DNA from: MPNO01 sp965200535
GTDB taxonomy: Bacteria > Pseudomonadota > Alphaproteobacteria > MPNO01
Direction: 5' to 3'
Length of the DNA stretch: 64,000 nucleotides
Assembly (NCBI GenBank): GCA_965200535.1
Contig: CBDAUF010000001.1
Coordinates: forward strand, 1,612,001 to 1,676,000
Part shown: positions 1 to 10,336 of the stretch, one piece after another
Layout of the letters: every line of letters starts with the position of its first letter
Position numbering within the stretch: the first letter of the stretch is position 1
Program-made: the position numbers and the translations under genes
The notes under the pieces: model-generated
Database searches by the model: none
What the model was told of the DNA's origin: nothing
Seen by the model: only the letters and a program-made list of their open reading frames with translations

Positions 1-1
1 T

Positions 2-1312
2 GCCTTCGCCCGCCTGATGGAACCGCTCGGACCGTTCGAACCCGCCGCCCGGATCGCGGCCGCGGTGTCCGGCGGGCTGGACAGCCTCGCCCTCGCCCTG
101 CTCGCAGCGCCGTGGGCCGCCGCCCGCGGCGGATCGCTGACCGCGCTGGTGGTCGATCACGGGCTCGGCGAAGGCTCGCAGGCCGCGGCCGGTCGGGCGC
201 ACGCGTGGCTCGCCGCGCGCGGCGTCGCCAGCGCCGGGCTGCGTTGGGAAGGACCCAAACCGGAAACCGGCATCCAGGCGGCGGCGCGCGACGCGCGCTA
301 CCGGCTGCTCGGCGCGTGGTGCGCGGCCAACGGGGTCCTTCACCTCCTGACCGCGCACCACCGCGACGACCAGGCGGAGACCCTGCTGCTCCGTCTCGCC
401 GCCGGCAGCGGCCCCGACGGGCTGGCCGCGATGGCGCCGGTCCAGGAGACCCGCTGGGGACGGATCCTGCGCCCGCTGCTCGGCGTCGGCCGGCCGCGTC
501 TGAGGGCGACGCTGGAAGCGCTCGGACAGGACTGGCTCGACGATCCGGCGAACGACAACCCGATATTCGCGCGCGCCCGGCTCCGGCGCTCGGCCGCCGC
601 GCTTGCGCGCGAGGGGATGACCCCGGCCCGGCTCGCCGCAACCGCCGGGCAGGCCGGCGCCGCGCGCGCCGCGCTCGAGGCCGGAACCGCGGCGCTGCTC
701 GCCCGTTCGGTGTCGGTGTTCCCCGCGGGCTACGCGCTGGCCGACCGGGCTGCGCTCGCCGCCGCGCCGGCCGATCTTTCGCAGCGCGCGGTCGAGCGCA
801 TCCTCGGCTGCGTCGGCGGCCGTCCGTATGCGCCGCGCCGGGCGCGGCTTCTGCGGCTTCTCGAAACGTTGCGGGGCGGCGCTGCGTTCACCCCCCGCAC
901 CCTCGGCGGCTGCGTGATCCGGCCCGCCGGCGGGGCCATCCTCTTTGCCCGCGAAGCCGCCGCCATTCGCGAGACCGTACCCGTTGCACCGGATGCCGAG
1001 GTGTTTTGGGACGGCCGCTTCCGCATCCGTTTCGCGGCGGGTACAGGGCGCGCGGGCGCCGCGGGAATCGCCGGCCAAGCCCGCCTCTGCGCCCTTGGCA
1101 CCGACGGATGGCGAGCCGTGCAGGCCGGTCTTGACCGCGCGCCGAGGCTGCCGGACTGCGCGCGGCGCGCACTTCCCGCCGTCCGCGACGACAGCGGGGT
1201 CGTGGAAGCGCCCCATCTGGGCTATCGCCGGGCCGGCGTCGGGCCGGTTCTGGACAGGCTGGCCTTCGCACCGACGAGACCGCTTGCGGCAACCGAGTTT
1301 TCAGTTGTTTAA
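2..1312 (+). CDS. tilS: tRNA(Ile)-lysidine synthase, 5' end probably cut by window edge
   Basis: Cytoplasmic ATP-dependent enzyme that converts C34 of the CAU-anticodon tRNA-Ile to lysidine so that it reads AUA. The PP-loop motif SGGLDS lies at residues 18-23 counted from the ATG at 17, followed by a VDHG segment and the conserved HHRDDQAET stretch typical of TilS. The reading frame is open to the left edge, and the residues before that ATG (AFARL) continue the usual alphaproteobacterial N-terminus, so the true start may lie outside the window. The C-terminal part is the less conserved tRNA-binding region. ftsH follows about 100 bases downstream, the usual alphaproteobacterial tilS-ftsH order. 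Function is certain from the motifs; only the start is not. Confidence 0.93.
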   Translation, partial: AFARLMEPLGPFEPAARIAAAVSGGLDSLALALLAAPWAAARGGSLTALVVDHGLGEGSQAAAGRAHAWLAARGVASAGLRWEGPKPETGIQAAARDARYRLLGAWCAANGVLHLLTAHHRDDQAETLLLRLAAGSGPDGLAAMAPVQETRWGRILRPLLGVGRPRLRATLEALGQDWLDDPANDNPIFARARLRRSAAALAREGMTPARLAATAGQAGAARAALEAGTAALLARSVSVFPAGYALADRAALAAAPADLSQRAVERILGCVGGRPYAPRRARLLRLLETLRGGAAFTPRTLGGCVIRPAGGAILFAREAAAIRETVPVAPDAEVFWDGRFRIRFAAGTGRAGAAGIAGQARLCALGTDGWRAVQAGLDRAPRLPDCARRALPAVRDDSGVVEAPHLGYRRAGVGPVLDRLAFAPTRPLAATEFSVV

Positions 1313-1332
1313 TTGCGCCGGCGCACTATCTA
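1305..1332 (+). promoter_or_regulatory. possible sigma-70-type promoter ahead of ftsH
   Basis: TTGTTT at 1305-1310 and TATCTA at 1327-1332 are separated by 16 bases and lie about 80 bases before the proposed ftsH start. The match to consensus is partial, and the -35 element overlaps the end of tilS. ftsH is often heat-shock controlled, but I see no convincing sigma-32 element. Weak call. Confidence 0.25.
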
Positions 1333-1413
1333 ACCTGTCTGTTCGTCGACTGGATGTCTGGCGGCCGTCGCAGGCGAACAGTGTCTTGCAGTTGCACGGT
1401 CCGGGGTCGGAAT

Positions 1414-3353
<1,940 letters not shown>

Positions 3354-3357
<4 letters not shown>

Positions 3358-4547
3358 CCGCGCCCGATTTCCCGCCGGTCTGCGATCCGCCATTCACCGT
3401 CGACCGGAGTTCCGGGTTGCCCCGGGGCTCCTGCCTCGGATCCGACGCGCTGGATGCCGATGCCGCCGTCGCGGTCGCGCTGCAGCCGACCGGGCTGCTG
3501 ACGGGCGAAGCCGCGGCGTGTGCGGTTGCGGCCGGATCGGCGCGGCCGCTGGCCGGCGGGCCGATCGCGTTCTCTGCCTGCCTGCTCGCCCTGCCGCGCG
3601 GCGGGACGCTGCTGCGAACCGTGGCCCGCCTCGGCGAGATCGAGGACTGGGCTTCCGGCGGGGGAGAACCGCTGCGCCGCGCCGTCGCCGACCGGCTGGA
3701 GCGGATCGCCCGCCGGCGCCCTCCCTTCGCCGGGCTCGCGCTCGACCGCGCCAGGCTGATCGGCATCGTCAACGTGACGCCGGACAGCTTTTCCGACGGC
3801 GGGGACAGTTTCGCGCCCGGCGATGCGGTCGCGGCCGGACGCCGCCTCGCCGGGGCCGGGGCCGACCTGATCGACGTGGGCGGGGAATCGACGCGCCCCG
3901 GCGCGGCGCCGGTTGCGGAGGCGGTCGAGCGCGATCGGGTGCTGCCGGTGGTCCGGGCGCTCGCCGCAGACGGCATCCGGGTTTCGGTGGACACCCGCCG
4001 CGCACCGGTCATGCGAGCCGCGCTCGAGGCCGGCGCCGTCGTCGTCAACGACGTGAGCGCGTTCCGCTTCGATGAGGCCGCAGCCGGGACGGTGGCCGCA
4101 GCACGGGCTGCCGCGATCCTGATGCATATGCGCGGCGCGCCGGCCACGATGCAGGATGCGCCCGTCTATCGGGATGCGCCGTACGAGGTCTACCGCTTTC
4201 TCGACGAGCGGGCGGCAGCGGCGGCGGCAGCGGGCGTCCCCCCTGGGCAGGTCGCGGTCGATCCGGGAATCGGGTTCGGAAAAAACGACAGCCACAACGC
4301 CGCCGTTCTCTCCGCTGTCGGCATGCTGCACGCGACCGGCTGCCCGGTGGTGCTGGGTGCGTCGCGCAAGAGCTTCATCGCCCGCATGTCGCAGGGAGAA
4401 CCGCCCCGGGCGCGGCTGGCCGGCTCACTCGCGGCCGTGGCGGCGGCAGCCCTCCAGGGCGTGCAACTGTTCCGCGTCCACGATGTCGCCGAAACCCGCC
4501 AGGCCCTTGCCGTTCTTGCGCGGATCGGAGGGCTCGGCGTACCTTGA
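3354..4547 (+). CDS. folP: dihydropteroate synthase with N-terminal extension
   Basis: Condenses p-aminobenzoate with hydroxymethyl-dihydropterin pyrophosphate in folate synthesis. The catalytic TIM barrel starts near residue 135 with the signature NVTPDSFSDGG, followed by the second signature GGESTRPGA and later SRKSF. At 397 aa the protein is more than 100 residues longer than a plain FolP (about 280 aa). The first 130 residues form an Ala/Gly/Leu-rich extension without a motif I recognise. The GTG start overlaps the ftsH stop (GTGA). glmM follows immediately, so ftsH-folP-glmM-thiD reads as one operon. Assignment of the barrel is secure; the role of the extension is unknown. Confidence 0.93.
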
Positions 4548-4603
4548 CGACCCGGCCGGAACGACGCGCGAGGGCGCGGCCCGGCCGCGGCACAAGGACG
4601 GGC

Positions 4604-5950
4604 ATGCCACGACAACTGTTCGGCACAGACGGCATCCGAGGCCTCGCAAACGCCGAGCCGATGACCGGGGAAACGGCGCAGCGCGTGGGCATGGCGGCGG
4701 GCGCGCTCTTTACCCGCGGCGATCATCGCCACCGCGCGGTGATCGGCAAGGACACACGGCTTTCAGGCTATCTGCTGGAGCCGGCGCTGACCGCCGGGTT
4801 CATCGCCATGGGGATGGACGTGATCATGGTCGGGCCGATGCCGACCCCGGCGGTGGCGATGTTGATGCGCAGCCTGCGCGCCGATATCGGGGTGATAATC
4901 TCGGCCTCTCACAACGGTTACGCCGACAACGGGATCAAGCTGTTCGGCCCGGACGGCTACAAGCTCTCCGACCGGCGCGAGGCGGAAATCGAGGCGCTGG
5001 TCGATTCCGACCTCGGCAAGTACCGGGCCGCGCCAGAAGGGCTGGGGCGCGCCCAGCGCCTCGACGACGCCCAGGGGCGCTACATCGAGTTCGTAAAGAA
5101 CACGTTCCCGCGGGGCCGCCGGCTCGACGGGCTCAAGGTGGTGATCGACTGCGCCAACGGCGCCGGTTACCGGGTCGCGCCGACCGCGCTGTGGGAACTC
5201 GGCGCCGAGGTGATCCCGCTCGCCGTCGAGCCCGACGGATTCAACATCAACCGGGGTTGCGGCAGCACCGACCCCGCCGCCATGCAGGAGGCCGTGCGCC
5301 GGCACGGCGCCGATATCGGCATTGCGCTCGACGGCGACGCCGACCGGGTGCTGATCGCCGACGAGACCGGCGCTCTGCTCGACGGCGACCAGCTCATGGC
5401 TCTGATCGCCCGGTCGTGGCAGCGCGCCGGCCGGCTCAAGGGCGGCGGCCTAGTGGCCACGGTCATGTCCAACCTGGGCTTGGAGATCTACGCCAACGAC
5501 AACGGGCTCAGGATCGAGCGGACCCGCGTCGGCGACCGCTACGTCGTCGAGCATATGCGCCGGCACGGGTTCAACGTCGGCGGCGAGCAATCCGGGCACA
5601 TCGTCCTCTCCGACTACACGACGACGGGAGACGGGCTGATCGCGGCCCTCGAAGTGCTCGCCGTGGTGGTTCAGTTGGGGCGGCCGGTCAGCGAGGTCGG
5701 CCGGGTGTTTGCGCCGCTGCCGCAGCTCCTCCGGAACGTCCGGTTCGCCGGTCAGTTCCCGCTCGACAACGACGTCATCCAGACGGCTGTCAGGGAAGCG
5801 GAATCCCGGCTCGGTCGGGGCGGCCGCGTGCTGATCCGCAAGTCGGGCACCGAACCCCTGATCCGCGTGATGGCCGAGGGGCCGGACGAGACCCTGATCG
5901 CCGACGTGGTCTCGCAGCTCGTCGATGCCATCGAGCGGGTTGCGGCCTGA
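4604..5950 (+). CDS. glmM: phosphoglucosamine mutase
   Basis: Interconverts glucosamine-6-phosphate and glucosamine-1-phosphate on the way to UDP-GlcNAc for peptidoglycan and lipopolysaccharide. At 448 aa it has the usual length. The catalytic phosphoserine loop ISASHN places the active Ser at residue 102; the metal-binding DGDADR motif and the C-terminal phosphate-binding RKSGTEP loop are both intact. The ATG at 4604 is preferred over the upstream GTG at 4544, because it has AAGGA at 4594-4598 and gives the conserved N-terminus beginning with residues RQLFGTDGIRG. It lies 56 bases after folP. Confidence 0.96.
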   Translation: MPRQLFGTDGIRGLANAEPMTGETAQRVGMAAGALFTRGDHRHRAVIGKDTRLSGYLLEPALTAGFIAMGMDVIMVGPMPTPAVAMLMRSLRADIGVIISASHNGYADNGIKLFGPDGYKLSDRREAEIEALVDSDLGKYRAAPEGLGRAQRLDDAQGRYIEFVKNTFPRGRRLDGLKVVIDCANGAGYRVAPTALWELGAEVIPLAVEPDGFNINRGCGSTDPAAMQEAVRRHGADIGIALDGDADRVLIADETGALLDGDQLMALIARSWQRAGRLKGGGLVATVMSNLGLEIYANDNGLRIERTRVGDRYVVEHMRRHGFNVGGEQSGHIVLSDYTTTGDGLIAALEVLAVVVQLGRPVSEVGRVFAPLPQLLRNVRFAGQFPLDNDVIQTAVREAESRLGRGGRVLIRKSGTEPLIRVMAEGPDETLIADVVSQLVDAIERVAA

Positions 5951-5957
5951 CACCCCC

Positions 5958-6779
5958 GTGCCGACGCGGACAGCACCCGCCCGGGTTCTGATCGTCGCCG
6001 GGTCCGACTCGGGGGGAGGCGCCGGCATCCAGGCGGACATCAAGACCGTCACCGCGCTGGGCGGTTACGCGGCAACCGCGGTCACCGCGCTGACCGCGCA
6101 GGACACCAACGGCGTGCACGGTGTCGTGCCCGTCGACCCCGCCTTCGTCCGGCAGCAGATGCGTGTGGTCATCGACGACATCGGCGTCGACTGCGTCAAG
6201 ACCGGCATGCTGCACGATGCCGCGACGATCGGATCGGTCGCCGCGGTTCTCGAGGATCTCGACCGGGTTCCGGTGGTCGTCGACCCGGTGATGGTGGCCA
6301 AGGGCGGCGCCGCGCTGCTCGAGCCCGACGCGGTCGGCGCGCTGCGCGGCCGGCTGCTGCCGCTGGCGCGCGTGCTCACTCCCAACACGCCGGAGGCCGA
6401 GGCGCTGACTGGGATCACGATCGACAGCCGCGATACGATGGAACGGGCCGGCCGGCGGCTGGTCGAAATGGGCTGCGCCGCGGTCTATCTGAAAGGCGGG
6501 CACCGGCCCGGCCCGCGCATCGAGGACCTGTTGGTGACCGATGGCGAAATCCGGTCGTTCCCGGTTCAACGGATCGATACCGTCCACACCCACGGCACCG
6601 GCTGCACGCTCGCATCGGCCATCGCGGCGGGGCTGGGCCAGGGTTTGGCGCTCGAGGCGGCCTGCGGGCGCGCCCAAGCCTTTGTCCGGGCGGCGATCAT
6701 GGGCGCGCCGGGGATCGGCGGCGGCCACGGCCCCACCTGGCACGGACACACGGTCCGTCCGTTCGACCCTTCCGAATAG
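5958..6779 (+). CDS. thiD: hydroxymethylpyrimidine/phosphomethylpyrimidine kinase
   Basis: Ribokinase-family enzyme that phosphorylates HMP and then HMP-phosphate in thiamine synthesis. It shows the N-terminal substrate motif AGSDSGGGAGIQAD, a VDPVMVAKGG segment, and the C-terminal HTHGTGCTLASA loop that carries the anion hole and catalytic Asp-type site. It has a single domain without a ThiE fusion. The GTG at 5958 starts 8 bases after glmM; an ATG at 5925 that would overlap glmM is also possible, and neither has a strong ribosome site. It is the last gene of the ftsH operon and convergent with proC. Confidence 0.93.
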   Translation: MPTRTAPARVLIVAGSDSGGGAGIQADIKTVTALGGYAATAVTALTAQDTNGVHGVVPVDPAFVRQQMRVVIDDIGVDCVKTGMLHDAATIGSVAAVLEDLDRVPVVVDPVMVAKGGAALLEPDAVGALRGRLLPLARVLTPNTPEAEALTGITIDSRDTMERAGRRLVEMGCAAVYLKGGHRPGPRIEDLLVTDGEIRSFPVQRIDTVHTHGTGCTLASAIAAGLGQGLALEAACGRAQAFVRAAIMGAPGIGGGHGPTWHGHTVRPFDPSE

Positions 6780-6797
6780 GGGCGCCACGCCGCCGCG

Positions 6798-7607
6798 TCA
6801 GGCGAGTTCGCGCGACCGTCGGGCGGCGGCGGCAATCGCCCGTTTCATCAGGGCATCCATCCCGTCTTCCGCCATCAGGATGCCGAGGGCGGCCTCGGTG
6901 GTGCCGCCGGGGCTGGTCACGTTGATGCGAAGCTGCGCCGCAGCCTCCTCCGACAGCCGCGCGAGTTCGCCCGCACCGGCGACGGTGGCCCGCGCCAGTC
7001 TGGCGGCGGTGTCGGGGGGGAGCCCTTCGACGATGCCGGCCTCGGTCATGCACTCGATCAGCAGGAAGACATAGGCCGGGCCGCTGCCCGAGACTGCGGT
7101 GACCGCGTCCATCAGTTGTTCGTCGTCCACCCAGACCACCTCGCCCACCGCGGACAGGAGGCGCTGGCACAGCGCACGCTGGCTGTCGCCGACATGCCGG
7201 TTGGCGCAGGCCGCGGTGATCCCGCGTCCGACCGCCGCCGGCGTGTTGGGCATGGAGCGCACGACCGCTGCGCCGGGCCCGAGCGCGTTCTCGAAAAAGC
7301 CGATGGGCCTGCCCGCAGCAATCGACAGGGCCACCGCACCCGCCGCGGCAACCGGCGCATAGGCGGCGGCGATGTCGGGCAGGGTCTGCGGCTTGACTGC
7401 GAAGACGACGACCGCCGGAGCATCCCCAGAGAGCGAGGCGGGATCGTCGAGCACCTGCACGCCGTAGGTCTCTCGCGCGGCCGAGGCGGCATCGGGCTGA
7501 GGCTCGATGACCGCGATATCGTCAGCCTCGGCACCCCGCTCGATCCAGCCGGCGAGCATGGCGCCGCCCATCTTGCCGCAGCCCACCAGAAGCACACGAT
7601 CGCCCAT
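6798..7607 (-). CDS. proC: pyrroline-5-carboxylate reductase
   Basis: Catalyses the last step of proline synthesis, NAD(P)H-dependent reduction of pyrroline-5-carboxylate. The protein is 269 aa. The N-terminal Rossmann motif VGCGKMGGAM is followed by the characteristic SMPNTPAAVG and, towards the C-terminus, VSGSGPAYVF and TSPGGTTEAAL. The ATG at 7607 gives the family N-terminus; the longer frame adds unconserved residues. It sits downstream of a YbjN-domain gene and ubiK on the same strand, an arrangement common in alphaproteobacteria. Confidence 0.95.
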   Translation of the reverse strand: MGDRVLLVGCGKMGGAMLAGWIERGAEADDIAVIEPQPDAASAARETYGVQVLDDPASLSGDAPAVVVFAVKPQTLPDIAAAYAPVAAAGAVALSIAAGRPIGFFENALGPGAAVVRSMPNTPAAVGRGITAACANRHVGDSQRALCQRLLSAVGEVVWVDDEQLMDAVTAVSGSGPAYVFLLIECMTEAGIVEGLPPDTAARLARATVAGAGELARLSEEAAAQLRINVTSPGGTTEAALGILMAEDGMDALMKRAIAAAARRSRELA

Positions 7608-7621
7608 CGCCGGTCCCCCGC

Positions 7622-8119
7622 TCAGGCCTCTCCGCAGGTGTCCAGCATCGCCGCTTCGGCCGCCTCCACAGGGCTCTTCCCGCCCCAGACCACCAGATGC
7701 AGGGCGGGGTAGAAGCGCTCGCATTCGTCATGGGCGATGTCGATCAGATCCTCGAGCTGCTCGACGCTCGCCGACGAGACCCCGCGCAGCAGCAGGGAGT
7801 GGCGATAGGCCACCAGCCCGTCGTCGATCCACAGATCGAAATGCCCGACGATCATCCGCTCGTTGATCAGCATCAACAGTTCGGCGACCGCGCCGCGCCG
7901 CGGCTGCGGCACGCGGAGTTCGAAAGCGCAGGCATGGAGAAGCGCCCGAACATCGGGATGCCAGGTGAGGAACGCCCGGTAGCTGCACCAGTGCCCCTCG
8001 ATGCCGAGTGCGAGGTCGCGCGGCCCCGAGCGATCGATGCGGCAATCATGGGCAGCCGCCACCTCTTCCATCAGGTCGAGGGGGTTGGCTTCCATCTCGT
8101 CGGACGGCCCGATTTCCAT
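7622..8119 (-). CDS. YbjN-domain protein
   Basis: A 165-aa soluble protein of the YbjN family, whose biochemical role is not established; members are often described as sensory-transduction regulators or secretion-chaperone-like folds. Visible features are an acidic N-terminus (NPLDLMEEV), a central beta-rich stretch, and the motif LLMLINERMIVGHFDLW typical of the family. The ATG at 8119 has a GGGG-containing purine run upstream and is preferred to a TTG at 8167. Its stop is 14 bases before the proC start, so the two are probably cotranscribed. A relatively AT-rich stretch at about 8150-8210 may carry the promoter. Confidence 0.8.
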   Translation of the reverse strand: MEIGPSDEMEANPLDLMEEVAAAHDCRIDRSGPRDLALGIEGHWCSYRAFLTWHPDVRALLHACAFELRVPQPRRGAVAELLMLINERMIVGHFDLWIDDGLVAYRHSLLLRGVSSASVEQLEDLIDIAHDECERFYPALHLVVWGGKSPVEAAEAAMLDTCGEA

Positions 8120-8323
8120 CGTCGCTACCCCGACAGCCCACGGAATGGCATATATTGGGGTCTTCAAGCAGTAATACCACCATATCTAGGATGCCATAGC
8201 GATTCTGCACGCGCAAGGCATAAACCGCGGGGCGCCGCGCGCATGCAATATCGCCGCACTCGGCCGGCGTCGGGGACTGCGGGACAGGGTATCCGACCGC
8301 GGCAGGCCGGCGGCGGAGGCCGG

Positions 8324-8647
8324 TTACGCTGTCGGGTTTCCGGCTTTCGCCGTTCGCTTGCGTCCGGGCTTCGCCGGCGCGGCGGGTTCCGCTTCTTCTT
8401 TGGCGGCAAGGGCCGCTTCGAGGGCCGCGATGCGCTCCGTCAGCTGCTCCTGCTCTGCCCGGGCGTTGGCCGCCATCTCGCGCGCGGCCTCGAACTCGTG
8501 GCGCTTGACCAGGTCCATGCTGGAGAGAACGCGTTCGAGCGGAGCGCGCGACAGCGCCCCGGCCTCGCGCCCGGCGGCCACGAACGTCCCGAGCGCCCCC
8601 TGCGCGAGGCGCGCCGCATCGTCCAGGAACCGGATCGGGGACCGCAT
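8324..8647 (-). CDS. ubiK: ubiquinone biosynthesis accessory factor UbiK (BMFP family)
   Basis: A 107-aa protein of the BMFP/UbiK family, which assists ubiquinone synthesis (probably with the Ubi complex) and forms membrane-fusogenic coiled coils in vitro. The first half has the family pattern RFLDDAARLAQGALG and RHEFEAAREM. The second half is a heptad-like coiled coil (EQLTERIAALEAAL) ending in a basic Ala/Pro/Lys-rich tail. The gap to the upstream holA end (8648-8746) contains two short perfect palindromes, GTCCG-CA-CGGAC at 8664-8675 and CAACATGTTG at 8680-8689, which may be regulatory. Confidence 0.82.
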   Translation of the reverse strand: MRSPIRFLDDAARLAQGALGTFVAAGREAGALSRAPLERVLSSMDLVKRHEFEAAREMAANARAEQEQLTERIAALEAALAAKEEAEPAAPAKPGRKRTAKAGNPTA

Positions 8648-8746
8648 CCGCCGATTTTGCTACGTCCGCACGGACAACGCAACATGTTGTGGGCCCGCTG
8701 CGTACGCCGGTCCGCGGAAGAGCGCTGCGTCTCCCGCCCCGCCTTC

Positions 8747-9778
8747 CTATCGCGCGGCTTCGGCCTCGCGCGCGATCTCGATCAGCGTCTGCGCCGCCAG
8801 CGCGGTCGGGATCGCCCCGCTGCCCTTGCACGCCGCCTCGGCGGCGAGGAGGCGTTCGAGGGCTTCGCCTGCGCGGGCAGCGGTCCACAGGCGGAGAGCA
8901 CGGCGGAATGCATCGGCCCGCTGGTAGAACACCGACGGGCGCAGCGCGTCGACCGCCCGATCGGGTGCGGTGCCGGCCTCGATGCGGGCGGCGGTGATCT
9001 GCAGGCGGGTGAAGTGGCGCTGGGCCGCGCGCAGGACGGCGACGGCATTCATTCCCCCGTCGGCCAGAGCGTCGAACCCGGCCACCGCCGCGGCGCTGCG
9101 CCCGACGGCCACCGCGTCGCAGAGATCGTCGAGGGTCAGCGCCGCCTCCGCGCCGCTGCACGCGGCCGCGTCCTCGAGGGTCACCGCACCGCTGCCGCGG
9201 GCGTAGAGGACAAGCTTGTCGAGCTCGGACCGGGTAATCTTGCGGTCCGCGCCCAGCCGCTCGATCAGAAACGCCACCGCGTCCGGGGAGATCTCGAGTC
9301 CGGCCTCGTCGAACGTTGCCCGAATCAGTCGGTCGAGCACCGCCGCATTATCGGTGTAGCAGGCGACCGCGGCGGCCTCGGCCGCATCCTCGAACAACCT
9401 GCGGAGCCTGGAGCGCGGACCGAGCTCGCCCGCCTCGACGATGACCAGCGCCCCGTCCTGTCCCGAGCTGCGGTCGAGCAGCACCCGGCATGCCTCGACC
9501 GCGGCGTCGGTCGCCCCTTCGACCGTGACCAGCCGTGTCTCCCCGGTCAGCGAAAGCTGGGCCGCCTCGTCGGCCAGGAGGCCCGGCTCGTCGGCGAGCA
9601 TCTCCGGCGCAACCGCAGAGACCCGGAACGGATCGCCGAGATCGCCCACGTGCCGGCGGCCCAGCGCCGCGGCGCGTTCGCGCGCCAGTCCGCCGTCGGG
9701 GCCGTAGAACAGGCAGGCTCGAAGGGTCGGCGGCGGGGCGGCGACGAAGCGGTCGGCCGAGGCCGGCGCGATCTTCAT
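8747..9778 (-). CDS. holA: DNA polymerase III subunit delta
   Basis: Clamp-loader delta subunit that opens the beta sliding clamp. At 343 aa it is of normal length. The N-terminus (YGPDGGLARERA) is the divergent P-loop-like start typical of HolA, and the middle carries LIERLGADRKITRSELDKL, which matches the family's AAA+ lid region. The gene starts 33 bases after lptE ends. The order leuS-lptE-holA on one strand is widespread in proteobacteria and supports the call, because HolA sequences diverge strongly. Confidence 0.92.
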   Translation of the reverse strand: MKIAPASADRFVAAPPPTLRACLFYGPDGGLARERAAALGRRHVGDLGDPFRVSAVAPEMLADEPGLLADEAAQLSLTGETRLVTVEGATDAAVEACRVLLDRSSGQDGALVIVEAGELGPRSRLRRLFEDAAEAAAVACYTDNAAVLDRLIRATFDEAGLEISPDAVAFLIERLGADRKITRSELDKLVLYARGSGAVTLEDAAACSGAEAALTLDDLCDAVAVGRSAAAVAGFDALADGGMNAVAVLRAAQRHFTRLQITAARIEAGTAPDRAVDALRPSVFYQRADAFRRALRLWTAARAGEALERLLAAEAACKGSGAIPTALAAQTLIEIAREAEAAR

Positions 9779-9811
9779 CTCCGTGTCATCCGGGCCCGGT
9801 CCCGCCCGCCG

Positions 9812-10336
9812 TCATCTGTCTCGCCCGCCGTCCGCTCCCAGTCCGGCGAACCAGGCCGCGAGGCGTACGGTCAGCGCGTCGGCGAGCTGGCGCACGGCGC
9901 GGACGCGGGCGTCCCTCTCCGCCGCAAGCGTGCCAAAGGTGGACTCGAGAATGTTGTAGCTGTTGGTCGAGCGCACCTCGCCCGACAGCGCCGCCCTGCC
10001 GTCGACCGCGTCCTCCAGCGTGTAGCGGGCCGCGATGGCGAGATTGGCGCGGGTCGCCACGTCGTCCGGCTCGACGCCGAGCGTGCGGCGGCTCTCGCTC
10101 AGCGTCACCCGCAGCCGCCACGCCGCCGGCTGCGCCCCGCGCGGCGGCAGGCGGACGAGCAGCGCGTTGCGGAGCTGCTGGCCGGCGCGGTCGTCGATCC
10201 GCTCGACCGCGATGCGCGCGAGGCCGGTTTGCGCCGCCCCGCTCTCCTCGTAAAGGGGGGCGAAGCCGCAGCCCGCGAGCCCGGCGGCGGCCCCGGCGAG
10301 GAGCCCTCCGGCAAGCGCGCGCCTACGCCACCACAT
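9812..10336 (-). CDS. lptE: LPS-assembly lipoprotein LptE
   Basis: Outer-membrane lipoprotein that plugs the LptD barrel and takes part in final insertion of lipopolysaccharide. The 174-aa precursor has a basic, then hydrophobic N-terminus and a lipobox LAGC with the acylated Cys at residue 23, followed directly by the family motif GFAPLY. The rest is a mixed alpha/beta domain. The start overlaps the leuS end by 14 bases, implying translational coupling. Identification rests on the lipobox, the GFxPLY motif and the leuS-lptE-holA context. Confidence 0.92.
   Translation of the reverse strand: MWWRRRALAGGLLAGAAAGLAGCGFAPLYEESGAAQTGLARIAVERIDDRAGQQLRNALLVRLPPRGAQPAAWRLRVTLSESRRTLGVEPDDVATRANLAIAARYTLEDAVDGRAALSGEVRSTNSYNILESTFGTLAAERDARVRAVRQLADALTVRLAAWFAGLGADGGRDR

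Noticed and set aside
112..1134. Long open frames inside tilS on both strands
   Set aside because: They read as Arg/Ala/Gly-rich sequence with no motif, the expected result of very high G+C; the tilS frame alone has conserved motifs.
8664..8689. Two short palindromes near ubiK as an operator pair
   Set aside because: Twelve- and ten-base palindromes are too short and their spacing too arbitrary to call a regulatory site on sequence alone; noted under ubiK.
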